Of a stretch of DNA of 52,809 bases, positions 1 to 10,844 are shown in pieces; position 1 is the first letter of the stretch, and each line of letters begins with the position of its first letter. The stretch lies in the NCBI GenBank assembly GCA_022592435.1, contig JABYQS010000222.1, positions 1 to 52,809 of the forward strand. The letters are read 5' to 3'. Source of the stretch: Cerioporus squamosus (lineage: Eukaryota; Basidiomycota; Agaricomycetes; Polyporales; Polyporaceae). The notes below the pieces were generated by a model, which did no database searches, was not told the origin of the DNA, and saw nothing but the letters and a program-made list of their open reading frames with translations. The translations under genes and the position numbers were made by a program.

Positions 1-1827
1 GCGCATTCAGGTTTGAAGCTGGTACGCTGTATTCACATGCGCGTTGAGTTCGGTGTACTCATGACAGCTTAGGAGAACATTACTTCTGTCATTTTCGCCG
101 GTGGCGCGTCGAGGACACCTATGATCCAGGATGCCGTCAAGGCTGCAGTTGGGTCGAGCAAGCTCGCGTTCAACGTCAACGCAGACGAGGCCGCGGTCCT
201 TGGTGCTGCTCTCCATGGCGCTGGCCTGAGTCGCCAGTTCAAGACGAAGGACATTCGCATTACGGACATCGGCCCGTACGACATCCAGGTTTCCTACCAG
301 GCAGAGGCCAAGCAGCCGGGGGCACGTCCGCGTACGATCAACACGCTTGTGTTCCCCGCCGGCTCGAAGACAGGCACGAAGAAGACGCTTACGTTCAAGC
401 GTCAGGATGACTTCTCGGTGAAGCTGGCGTACAAGACGCCTCCTCTTCGGTAAGTCGAGCAGCTTCCATACTTCGTTCATATCCTGATATGCCCACAGTG
501 GGTACCCTACCGACTTCCTCGAGGCTGATATCGTCGGCGTGGGCGAGGCGATCAAGAACCTGACCGAGGCTGGCGCGATCGACCCCGTCATCAAGGCAAC
601 CGTCATGCTCTCCGAGTCCGGCTTTCGCTTCGCTGCGGGATGCTATTGTCACTGGCGAGTTCAAGGACGATTCGCTTACCGGTGAGTCTCGCTCGCTTCG
701 TCGATCAGACATTTGCGTCATGCGTGAGCGCAGGCAAACTGAAGGATCTCTTTGGTAAAGGTTCCACGTCTGCGTCTGTTGACGAGACGACTGCGGATGT
801 AGGTACTGCCGAGGCGGACTCGACTGCCACGTCCTCTTCTGCGAGGCGTCCGCTACTGCCGTTTCGAAGAAGGAACCCATCCCTCTCGAGATCGACACGA
901 GGTTCCCTACGATCCCTCCTATGAGTGTCGCGGAGAAGCGCACGGGACGCGACAGGTTTGTTCACCCGATTTCGCGCGCGGGAACCACAATTAACTTGCT
1001 GCTTCAGACTCAAGGCCATCGACGCTGAAGAAGCGTCAAAGAGGAGGCGGGAAGAGGCGCGCAACACTCTCGAGAGCTACGTCTACCGCCTGCGCGACCT
1101 CCTGGAGGATGAGTCTACGGAGGCGCCTTTCGTCAAGTGCTCTCAGTCGGCCGAACGCAAAGCCATCGCCGAGAAGCTTGCCGAGACGTACTCGTGGCTC
1201 CAGGAACATGGTGACGATGCCACCACGATGGAATACATAGACAAGCGGACCGCACTAGAGTGAGTAGCCGTGTTACCCATACTTCACTTGCAGGCATCTA
1301 ACACGCATCTACGTGCCCGCAGGAGCCTCGAACGCCCGATCATACACCGCTACAAGGAGATCGAAGAGTTCCCTCAGGCACTCAACAACAGCCAGATGTG
1401 GAACTGGAGCTCGCGGCTGTTCCTGACGGACGCGCGGCTGAACATGACGAAGGAGCTCGAGGCGGGGCTCCCGACGAAGTACACGAAGGAGGAGCTCGAC
1501 GAGTTCGAGAAGGTGCTCAAGGAGCACGAGAGCTGGCTCGACGAGTGGGTCGAGAAGCAAAAGAGCGTCAAGATGAACGAGGACCCGGTCATCCTCTCGA
1601 GCGAGATGCGCGCGCGCGCGAAGGTGCTCGAGAACCACCTCCAGAAGCTCTACCGCAAGCGCGCGCCGAAACCGGCTCCTAAGAAGTCGAGCGCGAGCTC
1701 GGGGGCGGCGTCGACAACAGCGGGGACGGGTGAAGCGGCTTCGGAATCGGACACGGCGTCGGCGGCGAGCTCGTCGAGTACTGGCGCGGCGTCGTCTCAA
1801 GATCCACACAGACATGAAGAGCTGTAG
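1..1827 (+). CDS. LHS1: ER-lumenal Hsp70-family chaperone (LHS1/HYOU1 type), 3' part, two apparent frameshifts
   Basis: The 5' part lies outside the window. Exons by eye are 1-21, 73-449, 499-681, 734-955, 1008-1259 and 1323-1827, all with GT-AG introns of 49-63 nt. The first complete exon contains the Hsp70 nucleotide-binding-domain motif VIFAGGASRTP, followed by a beta-rich substrate domain and a long charged helical tail (EEASKRRREEARNTLESYVY) typical of the large Hsp110/Grp170 branch. The C-terminus is Ser/Ala-rich and ends RHEEL; HEEL is an HDEL-type ER retrieval signal, so the protein acts in the ER lumen in folding and translocation. Two single-base problems are needed for the family reading: an extra T in the TTT at 623-625, and a missing base near 841-843. 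Intron phases agree only if both are corrected. Either assembly errors or a broken allele fits. Family assignment is secure; the Lhs1 subtype is inferred from the tail and HEEL. Confidence 0.9.
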
Positions 1828-2380
1828 AGTAATGCATACTTTCTCACCTACAATAATGTTATTGCACGGATTCTAGACCATACACTTGGCTTTTATTTGC
1901 ACCTCAGCGGCGTGCCGGAGACCTCCCAATTGGAAAGACAGTGAGTGTCACTCGCACTTTCCTGCGCAGACGGCAGTGACCTACGGCGACCGCAATCGGC
2001 AAGGCCTAATTAACATGGCCTCTGTTCACCTCCGCGGCGGCAAGACCTTGGTAGAATGGCAGGCCTTGCTCCAGTTCACAGATACCAATACCTGCCACGC
2101 CATACCTGGTGTCGCAGATTGTGCAGCACGGCAATTATTAGGTTTGTCGAGCTTAACGAAGCCACCGTAACCGACAGTAGGCTCGTTCCAAATTTCGCCA
2201 TACGAACACCGCCAACGGACCTCCGTGGGGAGGGACGATTCACTGGATCGAATTGGTATTGTTGCGTATGCTACAGAAATGAGCGAGTCTGAAGGAGTGT
2301 GTGGTAAATTGTGTCCGTCTCGCGAACTGCCATAACGAACCGATAAATCAAGGAAACTCTATACTTGCCGCAAGACAGGT
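1828..2380. other. Intergenic, convergent 3' ends
   Basis: This lies between the stop codons of the chaperone gene and the RTA1-like gene, which converge. I see no conserved coding sequence. It presumably holds both 3' UTRs. Confidence 0.6.
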
Positions 2381-3755
2381 TCAGGCGGACTCCTCGGAAC
2401 GATTCCTCTGGTTGAGCTCTACGTCAGAGGGTTGTACATAGTTGATCGCCTTGTCGCCCCACTGGTTGGCGTTGCCAAGAAGCAAGGCGGGGTGGAAGAG
2501 GTTCAGCGTGTACACCGCGAGGACGATCATCGCGCCGTCAAAGATATCTGGAGACAACTCTATCAGTGCTTCGAAGAGAAGGGTGAACGGAGGGTGAAAT
2601 ACTCACTGAAGTAAGCCTGGGTGGTGATGATAGTCCCGCGCCAGCCGTCAGTGAGTTCCTGCCAGCAAAGTTCAGCATGATAGGCTCAAAGCGGATCGGG
2701 ACGAGGATGAACACTCACGGCTACACGATAAATTGACCGGATGAAGAGGAAGATCGCCTCGAGCATCAAACCAAGGATCATAAGCTTCAGCTTCCGGTCC
2801 ATGTTGCGGGCCCTTATAGGAGCCTTGACGGCGCGTTTGAACGGGTGGTCATAGGCGAATCGGAACAGGAACTCGGATGCAAGTACGACATATAGCACAA
2901 GCGCAGCTGGAGCGCACTGCAGGTCAGTAGCAGCACGTTGCGCGAACCAACGTAGTATACGCACCCAGCTGGAACCAGACCCCGGCCAACATGATATGGC
3001 CGCCTGACTGAGGATTGTTTCCCTTTTCCACTGCAATGGACGCCTTCGCACCCCCAAGGGCTTGGACGACGAGTGCGACGATGTCACAGCCGAGGAATAC
3101 GATAGTGTCTATGAAGACAGTCCCTGTGAGTGTCGAAGTTGGCGGCCCGATGAAAGCAAGGACTCACAGGACTTAGCGGTCAGTCGGCTATAGTCTTGTC
3201 CTATGCGACGGATTATGTGACCGAGGATCACGAAGTTGGCGGCAATGAGGGGAGTGGGAGCGACGATGGTAGCCGTGACCCTGATGCATGATCAATCCAG
3301 CGATCTTGAACAGCAGCAGCAGGTAGTACTCACTGGATGATGTAGGGGTTCAAAAGCGGTGGATTAAGACTGGACCACAGTCGTGCGCTCCAGCCCAAGA
3401 TCTCCCCAATACCAGCCAAGCAGGCAGTAGGAAAGAGCCACCAAAGTCGCGAGCGCACCGTCTGTGCCGCGTGGATCACTGCGAGTGCCAAGCGGACAGG
3501 ATATGGTCAGGAGAGTTCGACGGAAGATAGCACTGGACAGTGTGCAGGGACTCACGTGTAGAAAGCCCAAACAGTGTGATGAACATGATGCAGACCCATT
3601 CGGTGGGAACATATCCATACGGACTTTTCACGACGCCGTTCCCCGTCGGAATAGTGGCAAGCTCGAGAGCAGCTATAAAGTGCGAGAACTGATCAGTCGG
3701 TTCTGCCCGTATTGTCAGCGGTTGAGTGCGTACCTGCGCCAGCGAATTCAGACAT
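2381..3755 (-). CDS. RTA1-like seven-helix membrane protein
   Basis: Eight exons can be joined in frame from ATG at 3755 to TGA at 2381, giving roughly 325 residues. The N-terminus is MSEFAGA, and the second exon carries PYGYVPTEWVCIMFITLFG, the usual first helix of RTA1-like proteins. Later exons contain the family signatures: FLFIRSIYRVAE near helix 5 and DGAMIVLAVYTLNLFHPA in the last helix. The tail is hydrophilic and Asn/Gln/Glu-rich. Family members are plasma-membrane seven-helix proteins linked to lipid flipping and to resistance (S. cerevisiae Rsb1, Rta1). The substrate cannot be told from sequence. A TATA-like CCTATAAAG lies at 3830-3838. The model is intact with no frameshift. Assignment to the family is strong; any particular transport role is inference. 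Confidence 0.88.
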
Positions 3756-4576
3756 GTTGTCAGAGGAAGGAGGAAATGGATAGCAAGCGGAGTTGAGGAC
3801 AGGGAGGGGAATGGATTGGTTCGGAGAAGCTTTATAGGCACTCTCGTGGCTTCAGGGAACCGTCCACGCGGAGCGAATAAGTAGTTCTACAGAGATCTAC
3901 GGGGAGCAAGAACACCAGAAGCCGCGAGCGGACAACCTCCATGGCGATCAGACTTGGGTGGTCCGGGAGAGGTTCAGAGGCAAGAGTGCGTGACATGATA
4001 TCCGGACCACGTCTGATATCCGGGCCACGTCTGAGTCCGTCATCCGACGCCTCGGAGTCGTAGAGAAACCAGGTATATGGGGCGTTGGCATCATAGAAAT
4101 GACTCTACAGTCTCACTCTTAGCACATTATATCGCTTGTGAGTGCTGTAGGTCAATCCGATGACCGCTGCGCCGAGGAAGAAGGGAGACGAGAGGGATGG
4201 AGCGCCCGTGGCTGAGGACCGGATGTTGTTCGAGAGGACAACCAGGAACGACCACAAAGGGGCACGCACCCAGAAGCGGCGGATCGATAAGGTCGTGAGG
4301 ACATGCTGTGTCGGTTTGATTACTGCGGGCCTGGTACTCCACGCTCACGTCGCCGCAGATATTACCGGAAACCTGCTGGGGAAGACTCAAACAGTACCCG
4401 ATTATCCATCGGTCTTTGCCACTGGTTTCAATGCGAGCAGGAAAGCGCATTCAGCGGATTGACTGCGTATGCCTTTGGAAGCCCACTCCAAGTTAGACCT
4501 CGTTCTTACAAACTGGCATATCACAGACCAAGGTTGAGCTGTTCTTCTGACTCCGGCGGGATCGCGTGCCCTACTT
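3756..4576. other. Intergenic, upstream of the RTA1-like gene
   Basis: No gene is supported. ORFs of about 100 residues occur on both strands but lack family resemblance and usable introns. It contains the TATA-like box of the RTA1-like gene and an 18-bp tandem duplication at 3997-4032. Confidence 0.5.
3997..4032. repeat. 18-bp unit repeated twice in tandem
   Basis: The unit GATATCCGGACCACGTCT at 3997-4014 is followed directly by GATATCCGGGCCACGTCT, one mismatch apart. It lies about 245-280 bp upstream of the RTA1-like ATG, so it could be a duplicated regulatory site or chance. Confidence 0.7.
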
Positions 4577-5324
4577 TCACGCCCAAGTAGCTTCGAGACA
4601 ATGACGTTTCTTGCCATGCTCGGATGAGGTGGCGTATATTGCTGTAGCGGCATAGCAAAGTACTAGGCCATAGCTCGCCGTGAATGATCAATGTCTTTTC
4701 CAAAGGAGGAACGATTACCTCGGATGAGTGCCGCGGCAAACGAGACGATCCCGAGCTGTTCCGCATCCCTACAAGCAGAAACCAAGTCGCGATCCTCGAG
4801 TGCCGTACATCTGTTCAGATTCCGGAAGTGCTTCACGGACGGATCGATGAAGGTCATCACACTGGTAACGGCGAAGAGGATGGAGGGAATCCCTACGTCA
4901 ACATGTCAACCATTTGCTGGGCATGCAGCTTGCAGGGAGACGCACCGAGCAAGAGACCCTCATATCTCGCCCGCACCGAAGACTGACTCTGAGCAGAGCC
5001 ATCGTGCCGTGCCATACAACTACGAGCCAAACTAGAGGAAGGGAACTCGGTTTCAGTCGGGGCGGGGACTCATCCAGCACCTACATGAAGCCTGTGACGA
5101 GGATCGTGACTATTGTCGACGCGACTCCAAAGTGGGAGTACGATAGGGACGCGGTGTTCGTCAAGTGCAGTACTGCCAGATCGTTTGCACGGACAGGAAC
5201 GCGACGCCGACTCCAGCGATCATAACCAGAGCTGAAGACTGATATGAGAATTACTGTCAACGGCTTGACATGTCCAGATCCACGCACCTGAAGCACAAAG
5301 CCGTAATTTGTAGATCCAGTTCAT
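4577..5324 (-). pseudogene. Small four-helix membrane protein, copy 1 (frameshifted)
   Basis: This is the first of three relatives sharing exon layout: a short first exon starting at 5324 (MNWIYKLRLCAS), helix 1 (ALVMIAGVGVAFLSVQTI), helix 2 (SYSHFGVASTIVTILVTGF), then a third exon, a Cys-containing loop and a last helix ending in a basic tail (EHGKKRHCLEATWA) with TGA at 4577. The reading frame breaks between helix 1 and helix 2, near 5160-5185: one base must be added or lost to reach the downstream frame. The third and fourth exons have diverged more than in the other copies. A TATATA box lies at 5405-5410, 81 bp before ATG. It is a decayed copy, unless the frameshift is an assembly error. 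Function is unknown; the topology resembles MARVEL-type tetraspans. Confidence 0.55.
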
Positions 5325-5404
5325 GCTGAAGCGAAAGGTTAGGGAGCGTTGTTGGAAGCCGCCAGCGGTGACTCCGAGGATTTCCAACTTTTGTCTCTCC
5401 GACG

Positions 5405-5410
5405 TATATA
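5405..5410 (-). promoter_or_regulatory. TATA box of four-helix copy 1
   Basis: TATATA lies 81-86 bp upstream of the copy 1 ATG. Copies 2 and 3 have equivalents at 6695-6700 and 8921-8927, so promoter layout is conserved across the cluster. Confidence 0.6.
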
Positions 5411-5821
5411 TCCGGCGCAACCCACGCTACAGCCTCGTCTCCGCGAGACCGGGGTGCCGCGGCAGCACGGAAGGCGAAGCGTAAGAATCTGTGGCAACAG
5501 ATCCAGGCATGCAGTATACGGAGCTTCGGGTGATGGTGGATGCATAGGCATGCAGTCTATCATCGGAGGTGCCGCTCACCTGAACCTCACCAGGTGTGCT
5601 TATCGCTATCTCGTTGTAGTTGGCCATCGTCTTTCCCATCTGTTGACATCTTGCATCGAGTGGCCGCAGGCTGCTTGAAAGCGGGAGCAATGCGCTCCAT
5701 CACTGCGGACAGTTCGCGCTTAGGCGTCTACCGCCCTCGACGGCAACGGGCTGCGTTCTGAGGCAGTCCCAATTACATCCGCTGGGAAGCTCTTGCCATG
5801 CAAGCGCCACTAATATTGCTG

Positions 5822-6577
5822 CTAGTAGCTAGCACTCTCGGCGTCCTTGACAGACTTCGTCCACATCGAATCATTATCCTTCCGACTGGACCTCGTCGCC
5901 GCGAAGACCAGTAGGGTAGCGCAGTAGACGAGTACTACGGAAACAGATTCGGTTAATGCAAACGTTCACCACCCTTGAAAGCCGAAGAACTCACGGGCGA
6001 TCGCGGCAAGGATGGCAAGAATGCCGAGCGGCTGAGAGTCGCGGCATATGTTGATGAGTTCCGGGTCAATGAACTCGTCGCAAGACTTGTAAAGCGTGAA
6101 GAAATTGGTGGCCGCGAAAGTGAGTCCGCCAGCGACGAAGAATAGGATCCACAACACCGCTGTACGCTTACTTCAGTTTGGCTCCATGAAAGCTGGTAGA
6201 GGAATACACACAGAGCCAAACCAGCTCGAAGAGGACCACCGAGCTAGGTCCAACACCGAAACAGTCTCGAATGAGCCTACGAGAAATCGTCCCACAGGGT
6301 CAGTGCAAGTTCATCATCTGATATGCATCATGACTGGACTCACATGAAGGGTATCGAGACAAGCGTCAGCACTCCCGCGGCCACGCCGAAGTTCGAGTAG
6401 AGAAGGGACTTCTGAGCCAGCTTATGTATCGCAACCGTAGTGTGCGCAGACAGCGCCATGACAATGAGTGCAGCAATCATAGCGAAGGCTACCGGACTCG
6501 TCAGCCTACCCTGCAATCGCGGAGAGATGATGCTGCTCACCGAAGGTGCACGACCGATAGATCCACATGTAAGACAT
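5822..6577 (-). CDS. Small four-helix membrane protein, copy 2
   Basis: Five exons join in frame from ATG at 6577 to TAG at 5822, giving about 173 residues. Order: MSYMWIYRSCTF; helix 1 AFAMIAALIVMALSAH; helix 2 SNFGVAAGVLTLVSIPFM; a short loop then VVLFELVWL; helix 3 LWILFFVAGGLTFAATNFF; a loop with two cysteines (KSCDEF and INICRDSQPLG); helix 4 ILAILAAIALLVYCATLLVF; and a charged tail. The pair of loop cysteines and the C-R/Q-D-x-Q motif are shared with copy 3. The fold is reminiscent of fungal MARVEL-like tetraspans, but I do not recognise a named family, and no function is assigned. A TATATA box sits at 6695-6700, about 120 bp before ATG. Confidence 0.72.
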
Positions 6578-8076
6578 GATCGCAGAAACTGATTAAGCAA
6601 AGGGATGGAAAGGCAGAATAGAAGTGGGGAACGAAGTAAGTACGAAAGAATGGGCCAGCCTGGGGGAAGTCGAGGATGGCGAGCGAAGGGTCAATATATA
6701 GGCTTCGACCCCGGTCATATGGACTCCCGACCCTGCGTTACCTGCGCAGACTATTGCCATGGTTAATGCGAAGTCGCGGACATACTCTATCAACTTTTGG
6801 CGACGGCGATGACATGCCAATCATGGTGCACAGACTCTTGAAGCGCTCCGTATTGACAGCTCGGAGGGAGATGCAATGCCCGCCTTACACTTGAGGGCAA
6901 TGGCCAAGGTAGTATAACATATGTATCAGCGCATCGTGGCCCATGGACGTGAGGATCGAATTTGACAGATACCGTGATCCCACTGTAGCCCAGTACCTTG
7001 ATGCCATCCGTCAAAGTTGCATATCATCGAACGTCAGCGAGGGGCCCTGAGAACGTATAACTCGAAACATTCGGAATAGCTTGATCACTGGTGCTGACTT
7101 TACCGCCAGTCGGTGGTCCCGGAACAAAACCAGGGTACTAGTGATGTCGAAATGTCATTAGTCCTGGTGCGATCTTGACAAGAGCTGTATGTTAGAGTCA
7201 GGCGCCGATGGAAGCAATAACGGAAAGGCCTCTCTCGCGCCAATCGACACCGGGACGAACCATGACTGAAACTGTCGGGGTTGCTAACCAGCGCCACCTG
7301 AGGAACTTAGTGCGCCTTACGCATCCATGCATGAGGGCTTGCTCTGGAGTTATCCGAGTATCTGCGAGTGATCACAGACATGAGGGAGGGCAAGAAAGCG
7401 AGGACGTTGGCGGAGTTCAATCTGAGGAGAAAGCAAAGCTTGGTAACTATCTCCGCGTCTTCGGCGATTGAACCATGAGCGGAAGGCTCCTGCTCATGCA
7501 TCTCCGAGAAGTTAGGCAAGGCTTACCGTGATGTTTCGAAGGGCCCTAGTTCACCAGTTCGAACGCTAATGGCTACTCATGAACCATCTTCAGGCTCAAT
7601 GTAGGATACGCTTCCACGCTTTGGCCCGCGCTAGGGCTACAAACCCATAGGACCGTTCGATGTCGAAGCTGGAGCCAAGCTCAGTACTCCGAGAGTCCGA
7701 GTCCGAGCCTTCCGGTCGCGCTATCCGTCTAGTCGCTGGATGGAGAGGGATAATCTACAACAATAGCTTGATCACATGGGGCCCAACAGAGCAACGAGAG
7801 AACGAGCGAGAGCACAAAGCCACAAGCCAGAGATACCGCAATCCCACCAAGTTACCACCTGTCACTCAAACGTTCCGCGCGACGTGACGGTCAATCGAGC
7901 CGTCCCGGGTCGCTGTCACCCCGCGATAAGGCTGTCGACAGGCGTCACAGATGCCGGTTTCAGCAGCGCAGACGAACGTACATGAGTGGCAGGTCCACGG
8001 GAGCGAGCGCACGAATCAAGCCAACGTCCCTGATCCCCTCTGCCCACCGAAGGCCCCGATCTATCATACACAACCT
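6578..8076. other. Intergenic between four-helix copies 2 and 3
   Basis: It holds the copy 2 promoter (TATATA at 6695-6700). No complete gene is supported in the remaining 1.3 kb. A short minus-strand stretch near 6735-6790 (LIEYVRDFALTMAI) loosely resembles the first exon of copy 3 and may be a relic or chance. Confidence 0.5.
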
Positions 8077-8815
8077 TTAGTGCTTCTTGCCGGGCAGCGG
8101 GAACCGCGTCCAAATGGGCTTGCCGCTTGACGCGGCGGATGTTGCGGCGATGCCGAGCGCGGCAGCGTACAGGATCACTGCGGACGTGCAGTCAGCGGAA
8201 CCGCCTCGAGGGAGAAAGTGACGCCAGATTACTTACGGATGCCTGCGGTCAGCAGCGCAAAGACGAGGAGAGTCTGCGCGTCCTGGCACAGTCCAAGCAG
8301 TGTCGCGTTGGTCTGGTTGCAGGTCTTGAAGGTGTTGTTCGTGATACCCATCGTCTTGACACCAGCGACGATCCAGACAACGGCCAGAACCACTAGGAAG
8401 CCGGCGGCGAGTTTAACTGGAGCCGAGATAGGGATGTTCAATGAACTCACACATCCACAGAAGTTCGAAGAGCACCGTCGCGCTGTACGAACGCTCTTGG
8501 GCCATGTCAAAGAGGAGTCTGGTAGCGCAGGGAATGAAGGCAAGTTCAAGGCAAACGAGGGGTGAAACTCACAACATGGGCAACGACATGATCGTCGCGA
8601 CACCAGCACCGACACCAATGTGCGCATACAATACGTCGGTCAACAACCCGACGGAAAAGTTGATAGTGAGCGAGCCCTGGGCTTGAGCGATAATGGCGGT
8701 GATGGTAGCCAGCGCTGCAGGAGTCCTCCCGTCAGCTCTCCCAGACAAAGAGACCAGAAAGACAGAGCGAATACTGACTCAACGCCGTCTGCCGGAAGTA
8801 GATGAGCCACTGCAT
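8077..8815 (-). CDS. Small four-helix membrane protein, copy 3
   Basis: Five exons read from ATG at 8815 to TAA at 8077, 174 residues. It starts MQWLIYFRQTAL, then helix 1 (LATITAIIAQAQG), helix 2 (YAHIGVGAGVATIMSLPM), a linker ending VLFELLWM, helix 3 (AAGFLVVLAVVWIVAGV), a loop with cysteines in KTCNQTNAT and GLCQDAQTL, helix 4 (LLVFALLTAGILILYAAAL) and a basic tail ending KKH. All splice sites are GT-AG and no frame break is needed. VLFEL(L/V)W and C-x-D-x-Q are shared with copy 2, so the genes arose by tandem duplication. The TATA box is at 8921-8927. Role unknown; a MARVEL-like membrane-organising protein is a guess from topology. Confidence 0.75.
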
Positions 8816-10844
8816 GTTGCGCAGACCGGTACGCAAGAACGAAAGACTGTGAAACGAGGCGACGAAACTGTACGAAAGGAACCAGCCAGCAGGTGGGTAA
8901 CAAATCCGGGCGAGTTGGCCTTATATACTCGATCTCACGCATCACCGTCGTGCTGCCATAAACCGATCATGCGGAACGTCTAGATTTCGCTGCTGGAAGC
9001 GTCCGGACTCCGCCTGCGCAGCGTTGGAGATCTGACAACAAGCGGTCAGCGCTTGTCCGCTCGACGGCCACCGCCAAAAATATCCTGCCGTCACTACAGC
9101 CCTTCGGTCACTCCAAACGCTGTCGGACGGTCGACCATCTCAATCTACAAGATTCAGAAGGCGACAACATCCTTGGCGTTCGAATGTCCAGTGCAGCCAG
9201 AAAGTACCGAAGAGCAGGGCTTCAGGCCCAGGGACCAGTGGCTGAGGATCAGGACGATCCAGATCAGATCTCCATACGGAAAAGCCGAAAGGCAACTCAT
9301 TCCCGGCCGTTCCCATCACAACGGCTAAAGGCGTCGGATTCAGGCTCTCAGATCTCAATCTTCTTCTACATAGCACTGACAAGGTATAAAAGTACACCGC
9401 GATTGCCACTGCCTCGCGCGCACCAGTGTGCCCAACATAGCTCAAACACACGTACAGTCGCTCAGTACTCACACAGCAAGGAGACGGTGCGTCAACCTGG
9501 CGTACGGCACGGCACGCCTGCCACCTGCCATCTGCCACCTGCCATCTGCCACCTGCTAGCCAGACAGACACTACGATACAACCTCGACAGCAGTAGTAAC
9601 TCACCTGTACAACTGCACGGTGCCGGGTTACGAGAAACAACTCTGTGTGCACTGTGCAGCCGGCATGCTGGCCGTTGTCTTCAGTTGCTTGGGAACCTGA
9701 GAAGTTCTCATGATGGTGCGACGATCGCAGCTTGCCACTACAAATTCCTCAGACTGAGTCGATAAACACCCCGGGCTTGATCAGATAGGGCTGTCCGTCG
9801 AAACTGATTCAGGTGCATTCGGTGCCGCCATCGTACGAGAATTATTTACCAGTGAGATTGAGCACAGCGTACAGTAGTAGGTGAGGGCGGAGGATGAGGG
9901 CATCTCGAGGAAAGTGATGGTCGGTGGTGAGCGCAGTGGACGATTAAGCGCACACACTGGCGTACCCTGTCGGATGTTTGAGGCCTGAACGTTAACCCTC
10001 ACGAAACACCAATAGCACACATCTCTCAATCAGGACGACACAGGAGATGGGACCTTCTATGTACATAGGCCATCTCCGTCATTCAGGGACAAGAACACTC
10101 ACGACCGCCGTGGCGGCATTGCAGCCAGGGCGAGCATGCACGTTAAGAGACTCGGTAGGACCTGCGGTAGGCGGTGTGGACGATCATGCATTCGTGATCC
10201 ACACGGAAGTAGCGCAGTGGACCATGATGGCAATGGAGGAGTCTGAAGGCCCCTACTTACATACCTGCAACGCGACCGAGTCGCACCGCCTCCACGGGTG
10301 CGATGGTTGTAATCTGGATCCTGCAGACTCAAACGGCTCATCGCAGAGAGAACACACCGTGACCATACCGATACCGCCTTGATATATTATTCATTACAGC
10401 TACACACATGCGCACGAGCGACACACGACACGACACAAGCACAGCAACAGCAACTTCGAGAACCTAACCAAGCAATAAATCAGATCTACAACATTCGGAG
10501 CAAGGCATCGTACTTTTGTCTGGTAGTGTATGTGCGGGATGGTCCAACATTCCAAGCATGCGTGAGACGTGTGACGTGATCCACCCAGTTGCAAGCGCGA
10601 GAGAGGGCCGTTCGCGTCGTGAGAGTCGTGGGGTTCGTGAGGGTCCTGATGAGAGGAATCGTTACGCCATGGACGTGCACCACACGCATCCCCCACGCCG
10701 GGTCATGCGGGTGACGAGCGCGGCGCCTCATGGGACGTCATGACGGCGCGGGGGTATCGATGTCACTAGTAGTCGCGCGCGACACGGCCCACGAGGGGCC
10801 GGGGGGCACACGCGAAGGCTGTTGAAGCCGACCGAAGGACGCGC
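8816..10844. other. Intergenic, no supported gene
   Basis: Overlapping ORFs of 170-193 residues occur on both strands at 9140-9765 without family resemblance. A minus-strand reading near 9150-9320 (DLIWIVLILSHWS) could be a relic of helix 3 of the four-helix family, but is not convincing. A short minisatellite lies at 9521-9556. Confidence 0.5.
9521..9556. repeat. 14-bp minisatellite, 2.6 copies
   Basis: The unit CCACCTGCCATCTG is repeated exactly twice and followed by CCACCTGC. There are no features nearby to explain it. Confidence 0.85.

Noticed and set aside
7..606. 199-codon minus-strand ORF over the chaperone exons
   Set aside because: Antisense shadow of the Hsp70-family coding sequence.
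6735..6820. Minus-strand LIEYVRDFALTMAI similar to the first exon of four-helix copy 3
   Set aside because: Only one short block matches and no downstream exons follow; it lies in the copy 2 promoter.
9140..9765. Overlapping 170- and 193-codon ORFs on opposite strands
   Set aside because: Neither resembles a known family and they shadow each other. A possible membrane helix on the minus strand (DLIWIVLILSHWS) is too short to claim a fourth four-helix copy.
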